A stretch of DNA of 14,298 nt from JBOHCT01 sp050699055. GTDB lineage: Bacteria > Actinomycetota > Actinomycetes > Streptosporangiales > JBOHCT01. Position numbers and translations under genes: made by a program. The stretch covers positions 1 through 14,298 of the forward strand of contig JBOHCT010000108.1 in assembly GCA_050699055.1 (NCBI GenBank). The letters are read 5' to 3'. Position 1 is the first letter of the stretch. Each line of letters begins with the position of its first letter. The notes beneath the pieces were generated by a model, which worked only from the letters and a program-made list of their open reading frames with translations, ran no database searches and was not told where the DNA came from. Shown in pieces: positions 1 through 5,689 of the stretch.

Positions 1-230
1 TCGTGCTTCCCGGACCGCGATCCCTTGACCTCGATGTCGCCTATCTCGTTCGGCGCGATCCCGCGGAAGCTGATGGTGGTTTCGGCCGAGGCTGTCGGCG
101 TACCGGGCCGTGGGAAGACGTCGATCGGGCCGTGCTCCCTTGGCCGCAGCCCCATCACCCCCAGCGTGGCCAACCCCCCGAGGACGACAATGCCGACTGC
201 CAGCAGGGTAATGCGGGCGCTCTTCCGCAT
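1..230 (-). CDS. N-terminal part of a secreted protein, probably arylsulfotransferase (ASST) family; runs off the window
   Basis: Only the first 76 codons are present; the gene continues beyond base 1. It starts with ATG at 230, preceded by the purine-rich Shine-Dalgarno GGGGGGAAG. The protein opens with a signal or anchor sequence: MRKSAR, then a hydrophobic stretch of about 20 residues (ITLLAVGIVVLGGLATLGVM), then a short Pro/Arg/Thr-rich linker. The first folded segment reads TTISFRGIAPNEIGDIEVKG and then SRSGKH. An 'I-FRG-xPxxxGxIxVxGSxSGxH' pattern is what I associate with the N-terminus of actinobacterial arylsulfotransferase-family (ASST) proteins, which are exported beta-propeller proteins. 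The export signal is clearly visible. The family assignment rests on this one segment and is moderate. It could be another exported beta-propeller or Ig-like protein. Confidence 0.55.
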   Translation of the reverse strand, partial: MRKSARITLLAVGIVVLGGLATLGVMGLRPREHGPIDVFPRPGTPTASAETTISFRGIAPNEIGDIEVKGSRSGKH

Positions 231-360
231 ACTTCCCCCCTTGCGAGGCCGTCCGATCAGATTCGGATGATTGTGCCACCTTTGTGGGTGCTTTCGGGAA
301 GGGCGCGCCAGGTATCAGATCGCGCGCCCCGACTGTCGGCCGTAGTGACGGTGACGGGGC

Positions 361-405
361 CCAGTGGCGCGTGGCGACCCGGCGCTCCGCGCCACGCGTG
401 GCTGG
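361..405 (-). terminator. Hairpin just downstream of the mIHF-like gene, likely transcription terminator
   Basis: Bases 368-376 (CGCGTGGCG) pair perfectly with 390-398 (CGCCACGCG) around a 13-base loop. A further CCAG/CTGG pairing (361-364 with 402-405) extends the stem across a 3x3 internal loop with two possible G-T wobbles. The hairpin starts 4 bases after the mIHF-like stop codon. No U-tract follows on the minus strand, which is usual for high-GC actinobacterial hairpin terminators. It would separate the mIHF-like gene from the downstream secreted-protein gene. Confidence 0.5.
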
Positions 406-408
406 AGA

Positions 409-1107
409 CTACCGCGAGCGGGCGGAGGACGCCTCTCGCGGGGTCGCTTGTAGGGCCTCTCGCAGGGCCTGCCGTTGACGGGATCCCAGGCCGCGGGCCC
501 TCCGGTTGGGCGCGATGCCGACGTGCTCCATCAGCCGGTCGGCGCGCGTCCTGCCGACGCCGGGGAGGGCGCGGAGCAGCTGGACGACGCGGGTACGCCC
601 GACGATGTCGTCGGTCGCGGAACGGTCCAACACGTCTGGCAGGCTCTCGCGACCTTCCCTGATCGCGGCCAGCAGCTCCGCCCGCGCCCGGCGCGTCTCG
701 GCGGCCTTCTTGAGGGCGACCGCGCGCTGCTCGTACGTCTGGGCGGGGGTGACAGAGTTCCCGCTCCATCGGGCGTCGGCCGTCGCGGGACGTTGCCAGC
801 CTCGCACCCGGTCGACGTGTCCGTGGTGCGGCCGGGGCGACCCCGCGGTGCGGTTCATCGCCGGGAGGGCGGTGTCGGGGTCGCGCATGGGCGGATCAGC
901 GGGGACGGCGTCGGGCGCGCTGATGAGGCGCACGTTGGCGAAGGCGGGGTCGCCGCGGTCTCCGGTACGGCTCGGCTCGGCAAGCACCCGCTGCCGCCGG
1001 TCCCAGCCACGCGTCTCCACGGGGAGGTGGGAGCGACGGCGCGGTCGCACAACGACCAGCACGATGAGCACGAGTAGGCCGAAGACCGCCACCGTTACCC
1101 ATGCCAT
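409..1107 (-). CDS. Membrane-anchored mIHF-like (actinobacterial integration host factor) protein
   Basis: 232 residues, in two parts. Residues 3-20 (WVTVAVFGLLVLIVLVVV) form a single N-terminal transmembrane segment, followed at once by a basic stop-transfer cluster RPRRRSH and a low-complexity linker of about 95 residues. Residues about 124-222 match actinobacterial integration host factor: an ALKKAAETRRARAELLAAIREG helix, then LLRALPGVGRTRA (168-179), a helix-hairpin-helix-like DNA-binding element, and GIAPNRRARGLGSRQRQAL. Free-standing mIHF/sIHF is about 105 residues and cytoplasmic, so this is more than twice the usual length. The ATG start has an AGAGGAGG Shine-Dalgarno (1118-1125) 10 bases upstream. 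Codon third positions are GC-rich throughout, so the anchor region is coding. No ATG, GTG or TTG lies just before the IHF domain (the nearest Val codon is GTC), which argues against a cytoplasmic short form. Function is inferred: nucleoid tethering at the membrane or DNA handling at the envelope. Confidence 0.8.
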   Translation of the reverse strand: MAWVTVAVFGLLVLIVLVVVRPRRRSHLPVETRGWDRRQRVLAEPSRTGDRGDPAFANVRLISAPDAVPADPPMRDPDTALPAMNRTAGSPRPHHGHVDRVRGWQRPATADARWSGNSVTPAQTYEQRAVALKKAAETRRARAELLAAIREGRESLPDVLDRSATDDIVGRTRVVQLLRALPGVGRTRADRLMEHVGIAPNRRARGLGSRQRQALREALQATPREASSARSR

Positions 1108-1461
1108 GAGGTCCGTGCCTCCTCTGACGTCCGCGGCGTTTCGTACGATCGTCCGATCGGATGCCCTGTGTCGGCTGACACGGTGGATGACAGCTTCTCG
1201 AAAACAACGCGCCAGCGGAACCCACGGTTCCGTGAGGGGCGGACATGGGTGGCTTCCGAGACGCGGGTGCGCGTGCTTCGGGCCAGTTCACGGTACGCGC
1301 GGATTGGCCACGTCCGGCCATGACAACATCTGGCCATCCCTACGGTCAGACCGGCCGCGGGTGACCTGCGGGGGGTCGGCTTGTCGAACCGGCTGCGCCT
1401 GGCCGTTACCGTAGTCACCGGTTGAGGATGCGCGACACTAGGGTCCGCGAGGGGGTTCCTG
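1108..1461. other. 354-bp divergent intergenic region with two inverted repeats
   Basis: This separates the mIHF-like gene (-) from the metallo-hydrolase gene (+), so both promoters should lie here. I see no convincing coding sequence; reading frames crossing it lack family-like content. Two inverted repeats are present. One is at 1165-1183, GTGTC-GGCT-GACAC with a CC/GG extension and a one-base bulge. The other is at 1216-1232, CGGAACC-CAC-GGTTCCG, a perfect 7-bp stem with a 3-base loop. Either could be an operator or an RNA hairpin. I could not find a -35/-10 pair with good spacing that I would defend. The Shine-Dalgarno for the downstream gene, GAGGGGG, is at 1449-1455. Confidence 0.5.
1216..1232. 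repeat. Perfect inverted repeat CGGAACC-CAC-GGTTCCG
   Basis: Two 7-bp arms separated by 3 bases lie about midway between two divergent genes. The size and position suit an operator for a dimeric regulator. The short loop would also make a stable RNA hairpin. Nothing in the sequence shows which protein would bind. Confidence 0.45.
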
Positions 1462-2505
1462 TTGGCGGTACCAGCGACAGACGACGCGGCGGCCGATTGG
1501 ACCGAGCCGGGCACGTTCCTCGTTCTCCCCGGGGTGTACCGCATCCCGCTTCCGCTGCCGGGGGACGGCCTGCGCGCGGTGAACGTCTACGCGATCGAGG
1601 ACGGCGATGCGCTCGTCGTGGTCGACGCCGGATGGGCCTTGGCGGAGTCCCGCGAGCGGCTGCGGGCCGCACTCGCGGTACTCGGCTGCGGTATCGGCGA
1701 CGTGCGTCGGTTCCTCGTCACGCACATCCACAGAGACCATTACACGCAGGCGGTCGCCCTGCGCCGGGAGTTCGGCGGTCGGGTCGGTCTGGGCGAGGGC
1801 GAGCGGCCTTCGCTTCGGGTAGCCGCCGACCCCACGAGCCGGGCGCTCGCCCCCCAGCTCGACCGGCTGCGGGCCTGCGGCGCCGGCCCGGTCACGGAGC
1901 GCCTCCTCGAAGCGGGCGCTGCCCACCCCAGGGACACCTCCATCTGGGAGCAACCGGACGACTGGATCGGGGACGGTGCGGAGATCGACCTCGAGAAGCG
2001 GACGCTGCGCGCGCTGCCGACTCCCGGTCACACCCGCGGCCACCTTGTCTTCCTCGACGCCGACGCCGGGGTGCTCTTCGCGGGGGACCACGTGCTGCCG
2101 CACATCACTCCCTCCATCGGTTTCGAGCCCGCGCCGACCGAGTTGCCGCTCGGGGACTATCTCCGGTCGCTGCGGCTGGTACGGCAGCTCCCCGACGTAC
2201 GGCTGCTGCCGGCGCACGGACCCGTCGCGGACAGCGTGCATACCCGCGTCGACGAGCTTCTCGCCCACCATGACACCCGGCTTACCGCCACCGCCGACAC
2301 GATCGCGCGGGGGGCCGACACCGCGTACGCGGCGGCGCGCATGCTGAGGTGGACTCGTCGGGAACGTCGCTTCGACGACCTCGACCCGTTCAACCAGATG
2401 CTGGCGGTGAACGAGACGGCCGCACACCTCGATCTGTTGGCCGCGCAGGCCCGTCTGCGGGCGTCCGTCCGCGACGGCGTCACCCACTACACGTTCGATC
2501 ACTGA
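1462..2505 (+). CDS. Metallo-beta-lactamase-fold hydrolase
   Basis: 347 residues. The zinc-binding HxHxDH motif is intact as THIHRDH (H88, H90, D92, H93). Later metal-ligand regions are also visible: TPGHTRGHLVF, VLFAGDHVLP and LLPAHGPV. This order fits the glyoxalase II/LACTB2-like part of the superfamily, with a helical C-terminal extension of about 90 residues (after PAHG) that may be a winged-helix-like cap. Such enzymes hydrolyse thioesters, esters or lactones; the substrate cannot be read from the sequence. The start is TTG at 1462: an in-frame stop lies at 1423-1425 with no ATG or GTG between, and GAGGGGG at 1449-1455 gives a 6-base spacing. It is cytoplasmic, with no signal peptide, and is transcribed alone. 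Confidence 0.88.
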   Translation: MAVPATDDAAADWTEPGTFLVLPGVYRIPLPLPGDGLRAVNVYAIEDGDALVVVDAGWALAESRERLRAALAVLGCGIGDVRRFLVTHIHRDHYTQAVALRREFGGRVGLGEGERPSLRVAADPTSRALAPQLDRLRACGAGPVTERLLEAGAAHPRDTSIWEQPDDWIGDGAEIDLEKRTLRALPTPGHTRGHLVFLDADAGVLFAGDHVLPHITPSIGFEPAPTELPLGDYLRSLRLVRQLPDVRLLPAHGPVADSVHTRVDELLAHHDTRLTATADTIARGADTAYAAARMLRWTRRERRFDDLDPFNQMLAVNETAAHLDLLAAQARLRASVRDGVTHYTFDH

Positions 2506-2598
2506 GGCAGGACCGCGCCGCTCGTCCGAGCCGCCCAAGGCATCGACTGAACCTGTCCTTCCGCATCTGAGCGGGGTGTTCCGACGCGGGCTCGGTGG

Positions 2599-2820
2599 CT
2601 ACGTCGTCGCGGCCGCGTCAGGCTCGACACACCGGTTCTCGGCGAAGCTCTTCAGCGCGGTCAGCCACTTCTCGTGGCCGGCCGCGAGCTTGGCCGGGCT
2701 GTAGAGCAGGGGGAGCAGCGGCGCGGCCATGGACTCCGCCATGGTCACCCTGGTGCGGTCCCCGTCGACCGGCTCCAGCAGGTGCCTGTCCACGGCCCTG
2801 ACCCCGAAGGCGACGCCGGG
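2599..2820 (-). pseudogene. C-terminal remnant of an SRPBCC (polyketide cyclase/START-like) protein
   Basis: The last 69 or so residues read FGVRAVDRHLLEPVDGDR, then TRVTMAESMAAPLLPLLYSP and a helix AKLAAGHEKWLTALKSFAE. This is the final strand and long C-terminal helix of SRPBCC proteins, which bind small hydrophobic ligands in a helix-grip pocket and are usually about 140-150 residues. Upstream of about 2820 the same frame (to an ATG at 2979) no longer looks like this family, because it runs antisense through a TetR fragment on the other strand. The N-terminal half and start are therefore missing. The remnant probably makes no functional protein. It sits head to head with the TetR remnant, the usual arrangement of a small enzyme and its divergent regulator. 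Confidence 0.65.
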
Positions 2821-2826
2821 GACGCC

Positions 2827-3021
2827 GGCCGGGTGCGCGACGCGGTGATGCCGGGGGTCCCCGACGATGTCGTGGCGAGGGCGCTGGCCGCGTGGACCGG
2901 TCTGTTCGGCGCGGTCGGCTTCGAGTTGTTCGGCCAGGTCAACAACGCGGTCGAGGATCGCGCCGCGTGGCTCGACCACTCCATGACCTGCCTGGGTCGG
3001 TTCGTCGGTCTGCCCGCGTGA
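2827..3021 (+). pseudogene. C-terminal remnant of a TetR-family regulator
   Basis: About 60 residues are recognisable: VPDDVVARALAAWTGLFGAV, then GFELFGQVNNAVEDRAAWLD and HSMTCLGRFVGL, ending at a stop at 3021. The 'ARALAAWTxLFGxVxFELFGQxNNxVEDR' pattern is the ligand-binding C-terminus of a large TetR/AcrR subgroup, normally about 190-220 residues. The DNA-binding helix-turn-helix half is absent. In-frame sequence upstream of about 2827 is antisense to the SRPBCC fragment and has no TetR character. Without the N-terminal domain it cannot act as a repressor. Confidence 0.7.
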
Positions 3022-3052
3022 CCGGCGCCAGCCGGCATCGAGGCGGCCGCCG

Positions 3053-3838
3053 CTAGGGGTCTGGGGGGAGGTATCGGGTCGCGCGGTCTACTTGCTGGTA
3101 GACGTCCAGCCCGACCGGGCGGCGCATCTCCTCGGCGAGGTGTCCCAGCAGCCCTGCGGTGCGGGCGAGCAGTGCGAAGCCGCGCAGCGTCTCGACGGGG
3201 AACCCGAGATCGGCCAGGGCCGCGCCACAGACGCCCGCGCCGTTCAGCGGCAGGGTCCGGCCGAGGATCGCGGGATGGACCCGACCCACCGCCTCGAACA
3301 GCCGCAGGTGTGGACCCCGCAGCCCCTCTTCCTCCGCGATCCGCAGGAGCACGGGCGTACGTGGATCGCCGTTCTTGTGCAGCGGATGCCCGAGGCCCGG
3401 CACGAGCCCGCCCGCGGCGCGCTTCGCGCGTACGGCGTCGCGAGCGATGGCGTCCCAGCCCTCGTCGCCCTCCGGCGGGTCGCCCTCGTTCGCGGCGAGG
3501 GCGTCGGCCAGGAACCGACCGCAGTCCTCGGTGACCCCGAGGAAGCGCGAGCCGCCACCGAGCAGTCCAGCGGCGAGCGCTCCCTGCAGCGCGTCCGGCG
3601 CGCTGGCCAGGGTGAGCCGGGCGGCGATCGCCGTGGGCGTGAACCCGTGGTCCGCGAGCGCGACGAGGGTCGCCTCGAACAGCCGCAGCTCGCCCTTCGC
3701 CGGCCGGCGCTGTGCGACCAGCCAGAAGGCGAGCTCGCCGAAACCGACCCGGCCGAGCAGGTCGTCGGCGAGGTCCTGACCGAGTAGCCGGATGGATGTC
3801 TCGTCCGAGGTTCCGATCGACGTCGGGTACTCGGTCAT
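3053..3838 (-). CDS. Citryl-CoA lyase-like protein (citrate synthase fold)
   Basis: 261 residues, short for citrate synthase (about 370-430) but the usual size of stand-alone citryl-CoA lyase, which corresponds to the catalytic core of citrate synthase and ATP-citrate lyase. Visible signatures are GLVPGLGHPLHKNGDPRTP, carrying the conserved active-site His region, then LPLNGAGVCGAALADLGFP. This family cleaves citryl-CoA or a similar 3-hydroxyacyl-CoA to acetyl-CoA plus an oxo-acid, or runs in reverse. The true substrate is unknown. The start is ATG at 3838, which overlaps the stop of the preceding mini-ORF as ATGA. Its first codons (MTEYP) are the same as those of the two mini-ORFs. The Shine-Dalgarno in front is GGAGC rather than the GGAGG found in the other copies. 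The neighbouring AMP-forming ligase probably supplies the CoA thioester. Confidence 0.82.
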   Translation of the reverse strand: MTEYPTSIGTSDETSIRLLGQDLADDLLGRVGFGELAFWLVAQRRPAKGELRLFEATLVALADHGFTPTAIAARLTLASAPDALQGALAAGLLGGGSRFLGVTEDCGRFLADALAANEGDPPEGDEGWDAIARDAVRAKRAAGGLVPGLGHPLHKNGDPRTPVLLRIAEEEGLRGPHLRLFEAVGRVHPAILGRTLPLNGAGVCGAALADLGFPVETLRGFALLARTAGLLGHLAEEMRRPVGLDVYQQVDRATRYLPPDP

Positions 3839-3912
3839 GAGGCGGGCTCCGAAGTGAGCATCGCGGCGGAGCGAGGCGCGGAGCGGAGGAGGGCGCCGGG
3901 GTACTCGGTCAT
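3835..3912 (-). CDS. Second mini-ORF (25 codons) of the 74-bp tandem repeat, coupled to the lyase
   Basis: It encodes 25 residues beginning MTEYPGALLR and ending TSEPAS, then TGA. Its ATG at 3912 overlaps the TGA of the preceding mini-ORF, and its own TGA (3837-3835) overlaps the lyase ATG (3838), both as ATGA. A GGAGG Shine-Dalgarno lies 7 bases before the start. The peptide has no recognisable domain, so its likely role is to carry ribosomes to the lyase start by termination-reinitiation. It may be an accident of the repeat rather than a selected peptide. Confidence 0.55.
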   Translation of the reverse strand: MTEYPGALLRSAPRSAAMLTSEPAS

Positions 3913-3986
3913 GAGGCGGCCTCCGAAGTGAGCATCGCGGCGGAGCGAGGCGCGGAGCGGAGGAGGGCGCCGGGGTACTCGGTCAT
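3909..3986 (-). CDS. First mini-ORF (25 codons) of the 74-bp tandem repeat, coupled to the ligase
   Basis: It encodes 25 residues beginning MTEYPGALLR and ending TSEAAS, differing from the second mini-ORF at one residue (A for P). Its ATG at 3986 overlaps the ligase stop (TGA 3985-3983), and GGAGG sits 7 bases upstream. This start context (GCGGAGGCGAGTACATG) was probably the original lyase start before the duplication. No function for the peptide can be read from it. Confidence 0.55.
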   Translation of the reverse strand: MTEYPGALLRSAPRSAAMLTSEAAS

Positions 3987-5518
3987 GTACTCGCCTCCGC
4001 GTCGTACTCACCGGGCGGGTGCCCGGACGGCAGTTGGTGCTTGGCCACCCGTGCCGTCGGGGTGCGCGGCAGCTCGTCGAGGGCCTGCCAGAAGCGGGGG
4101 ACCTTGTACGCGGCGAGGCGGCCCGCCGTCCACGTCCGCAGGGCGGCGAAGTCGGGGTCCCCGCCGGGCGCGGGTACCACGAAGGCCTTTACCTCCTCCT
4201 CCGACAACTCCGACGGCACGCCGACGACCGCGCACTCGAGCACGTCGGGGTGGTCGAGCAGCGCCTCCTCGACCTCGAGCGGCGAGAGGTTCTCGCCGCG
4301 GCGGCGCAGCACCTCCTTCTTCCGTGTGACGAAGGTGTAGATGTCGTCCTCGCCCACCGTGACGAGGTCGCCGGTGTGCAGCCAGCCGTCGACGATGACC
4401 CGCGCCGTCTCCTCGGGCATCTCCCAGTACCCCGGCGTCACCACCGGGTTGCGCAGCAGCAACTCGCCGGTGTCCCCGGGCCCCAGCTCACGGCCGTCGT
4501 CGCCGACGACGCGGGCCTCGTTGACGGTGCCGAGCCGCGGGTGCTGCCGCGGGGCGCCGAGCGTGCCGAACGGCCGGGTTCCGTGCGGCCAGATCAGACC
4601 GTACGGCGACTCCGACATCGCGTAGCCGCAGACGATCCGCAGGCCGAAGCGGCGCTCGATCTCCTCCTGCCGTTCACGGGTCGGTGAGGGGCCCGTGTAG
4701 CACAGCCGCAGCGGCGTGTCGGCGTCGTCGGGTCGCTCGGGCTGCCGCATGAGGATCTCCAGCATCGCCCCGATCGCGTTGAACTCCGTGGCGCCGTGCC
4801 GGCGCGCCGCGTCGAGGAACCCGCTCGCGGAGAAGCGTGGCAGCAGCACCAGGCCGGCCCCGCGCGCCAGCGAGCCCATGACCGAGTAGGCGGGGGCGTT
4901 GATATGGAACAGCGGGAGCGAGGTCATCAGGCGGTCGTCCCGCGTCAGCTCCATCCAATACGGAAACCCCTCGCCCGCCATCGCGTACGCGCGGTGGGTC
5001 TGCATCACCAGCTTGGACCGGCCGGTCGTCCCCGACGTCGGGATCAGGACGGCGAGGTCACCGGGACTGGCTGCCCCGGTCGGCAACCGAGCGTCACCCG
5101 CATCCGCGTTCGCCCAGTCTCCGACGAGCGTGTCGACGTCCAGGGTGCCCAGCGCGGGTACGTCGCTGACCCCGTCGACCAGCGGCTCGAGACCGGCGTC
5201 GGTGACGAGTGCCCGCGGCCCGGTCTGCCGGACCAGTCCGGCGAGCTCGGCGGGGGTGCTCCGCGGGTTCGTGGGTACCGAGACCGCACCCAGCGTCGCG
5301 AGGGCCAGCCAGCACAGGAGGTACGGCGAGGTCGTACGCGCCGTGAGGACGACGAGGTCGCCGTGGCGCACCCCGACCGCACGGAGGGCCGCCGCGGTCC
5401 GCGCCACCCGGCCCGCGGCGCCGCCGAAGGTCAAACCGCCGTCGTCGGTCCGCAGCCACGCGTCATCGGCGTCTCGACTCGCCGCGTGGGCGAGCAGCCG
5501 CGGAATCGTGTCTGGCAA
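3983..5518 (-). CDS. AMP-forming acyl-CoA ligase (ANL superfamily)
   Basis: 511 residues, a full-length adenylate-forming enzyme that activates a carboxylic acid with ATP and loads it on CoA. The core motifs are in order: TSGTTGRSK (P-loop, A3), GYAMSES (A5), GDTGELLLRNP and WLHTGD (A7), KKEVLRRRGENLSPLEVEEAL (A8 hinge) and PTARVAKHQL with the catalytic lysine at K493. The N-terminus (TIPRLLAHAASRDADDAWLR) fits the family. The start is TTG at 5518: an in-frame TGA lies at 5524-5522, so no earlier start exists. There is no good Shine-Dalgarno, and a 26-residue ORF ends 3 bases upstream, so translation may depend on coupling. It overlaps the next start as ATGA. The adjacent citryl-CoA-lyase-like gene suggests a hydroxy-di- or tricarboxylic acid substrate, which is an inference. 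The acyl-pocket residues do not let me name it. Confidence 0.9.
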   Translation of the reverse strand: MPDTIPRLLAHAASRDADDAWLRTDDGGLTFGGAAGRVARTAAALRAVGVRHGDLVVLTARTTSPYLLCWLALATLGAVSVPTNPRSTPAELAGLVRQTGPRALVTDAGLEPLVDGVSDVPALGTLDVDTLVGDWANADAGDARLPTGAASPGDLAVLIPTSGTTGRSKLVMQTHRAYAMAGEGFPYWMELTRDDRLMTSLPLFHINAPAYSVMGSLARGAGLVLLPRFSASGFLDAARRHGATEFNAIGAMLEILMRQPERPDDADTPLRLCYTGPSPTRERQEEIERRFGLRIVCGYAMSESPYGLIWPHGTRPFGTLGAPRQHPRLGTVNEARVVGDDGRELGPGDTGELLLRNPVVTPGYWEMPEETARVIVDGWLHTGDLVTVGEDDIYTFVTRKKEVLRRRGENLSPLEVEEALLDHPDVLECAVVGVPSELSEEEVKAFVVPAPGGDPDFAALRTWTAGRLAAYKVPRFWQALDELPRTPTARVAKHQLPSGHPPGEYDAEAST

Positions 5519-5521
5519 CCG

Positions 5522-5602
5522 TCAGCCGGCCGGGTTGTCGATGTCTTTGGTGATCCCGCTCCGCGCGCTCCGCCAGTGCACCGTGTCCGGGGTCGCAGCC
5601 AT
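5522..5602 (-). CDS. Possible 26-residue leader ORF in front of the ligase
   Basis: ATG at 5602 opens 26 codons beginning MAATPDTVHW and ending KDIDNPAG, with TGA at 5524-5522, 3 bases before the ligase TTG. The Shine-Dalgarno is poor (AGG only 2 bases before ATG). A TAGCAT hexamer ending 7 bases before the ATG could be a -10 element for a nearly leaderless transcript, but no good -35 is seen. The ORF contains two GGAGCG motifs also found in the other leaders here. I do not recognise the peptide. It could instead be plain 5' untranslated sequence. Confidence 0.35.
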   Translation of the reverse strand: MAATPDTVHWRSARSGITKDIDNPAG

Positions 5603-5689
5603 GACCTGATGCTACGCCCGCTGGTTTGCCTCGACGAGCCATCGGGGCGCGCGGTGGACTGTCGCGGTGGGGCTCGTGAGTGGATGTCT

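Larger units (their letters stand above)
3825..3987. repeat. 74-bp tandem repeat, 2.2 copies, duplicating a translation-start module
   Basis: Units at 3825-3898 and 3899-3972 are identical except for one base (G at 3846, C at 3920). A 15-base partial third copy follows at 3973-3987. Read on the minus strand, each copy contains a Shine-Dalgarno (GGAGG or GGAGC), ATG and the codons for MTEYP. Because 74 is not a multiple of three, each copy closes in a stop that overlaps the ATG of the next as ATGA. The near identity points to a recent duplication. On the plus strand each copy is rich in GGAGCG and carries a GTGAGCA start-like motif. Confidence 0.95.

Noticed and set aside
2599..2979. A complete 126-residue minus-strand gene starting at ATG 2979
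   Set aside because: Only the C-terminal half looks like a protein family (SRPBCC). The N-terminal half is the reverse of a TetR C-terminus, so this is a remnant and not an intact gene.
2674..3021. A complete 115-residue plus-strand gene starting at ATG 2674
   Set aside because: Residues before about 2827 are antisense to the SRPBCC fragment and lack any TetR helix-turn-helix.
3825..3987. The 74-bp repeat as a CRISPR array or insertion-sequence end
   Set aside because: Units are directly adjacent with no spacers, only 2.2 copies exist, and there are no terminal inverted repeats or transposase.
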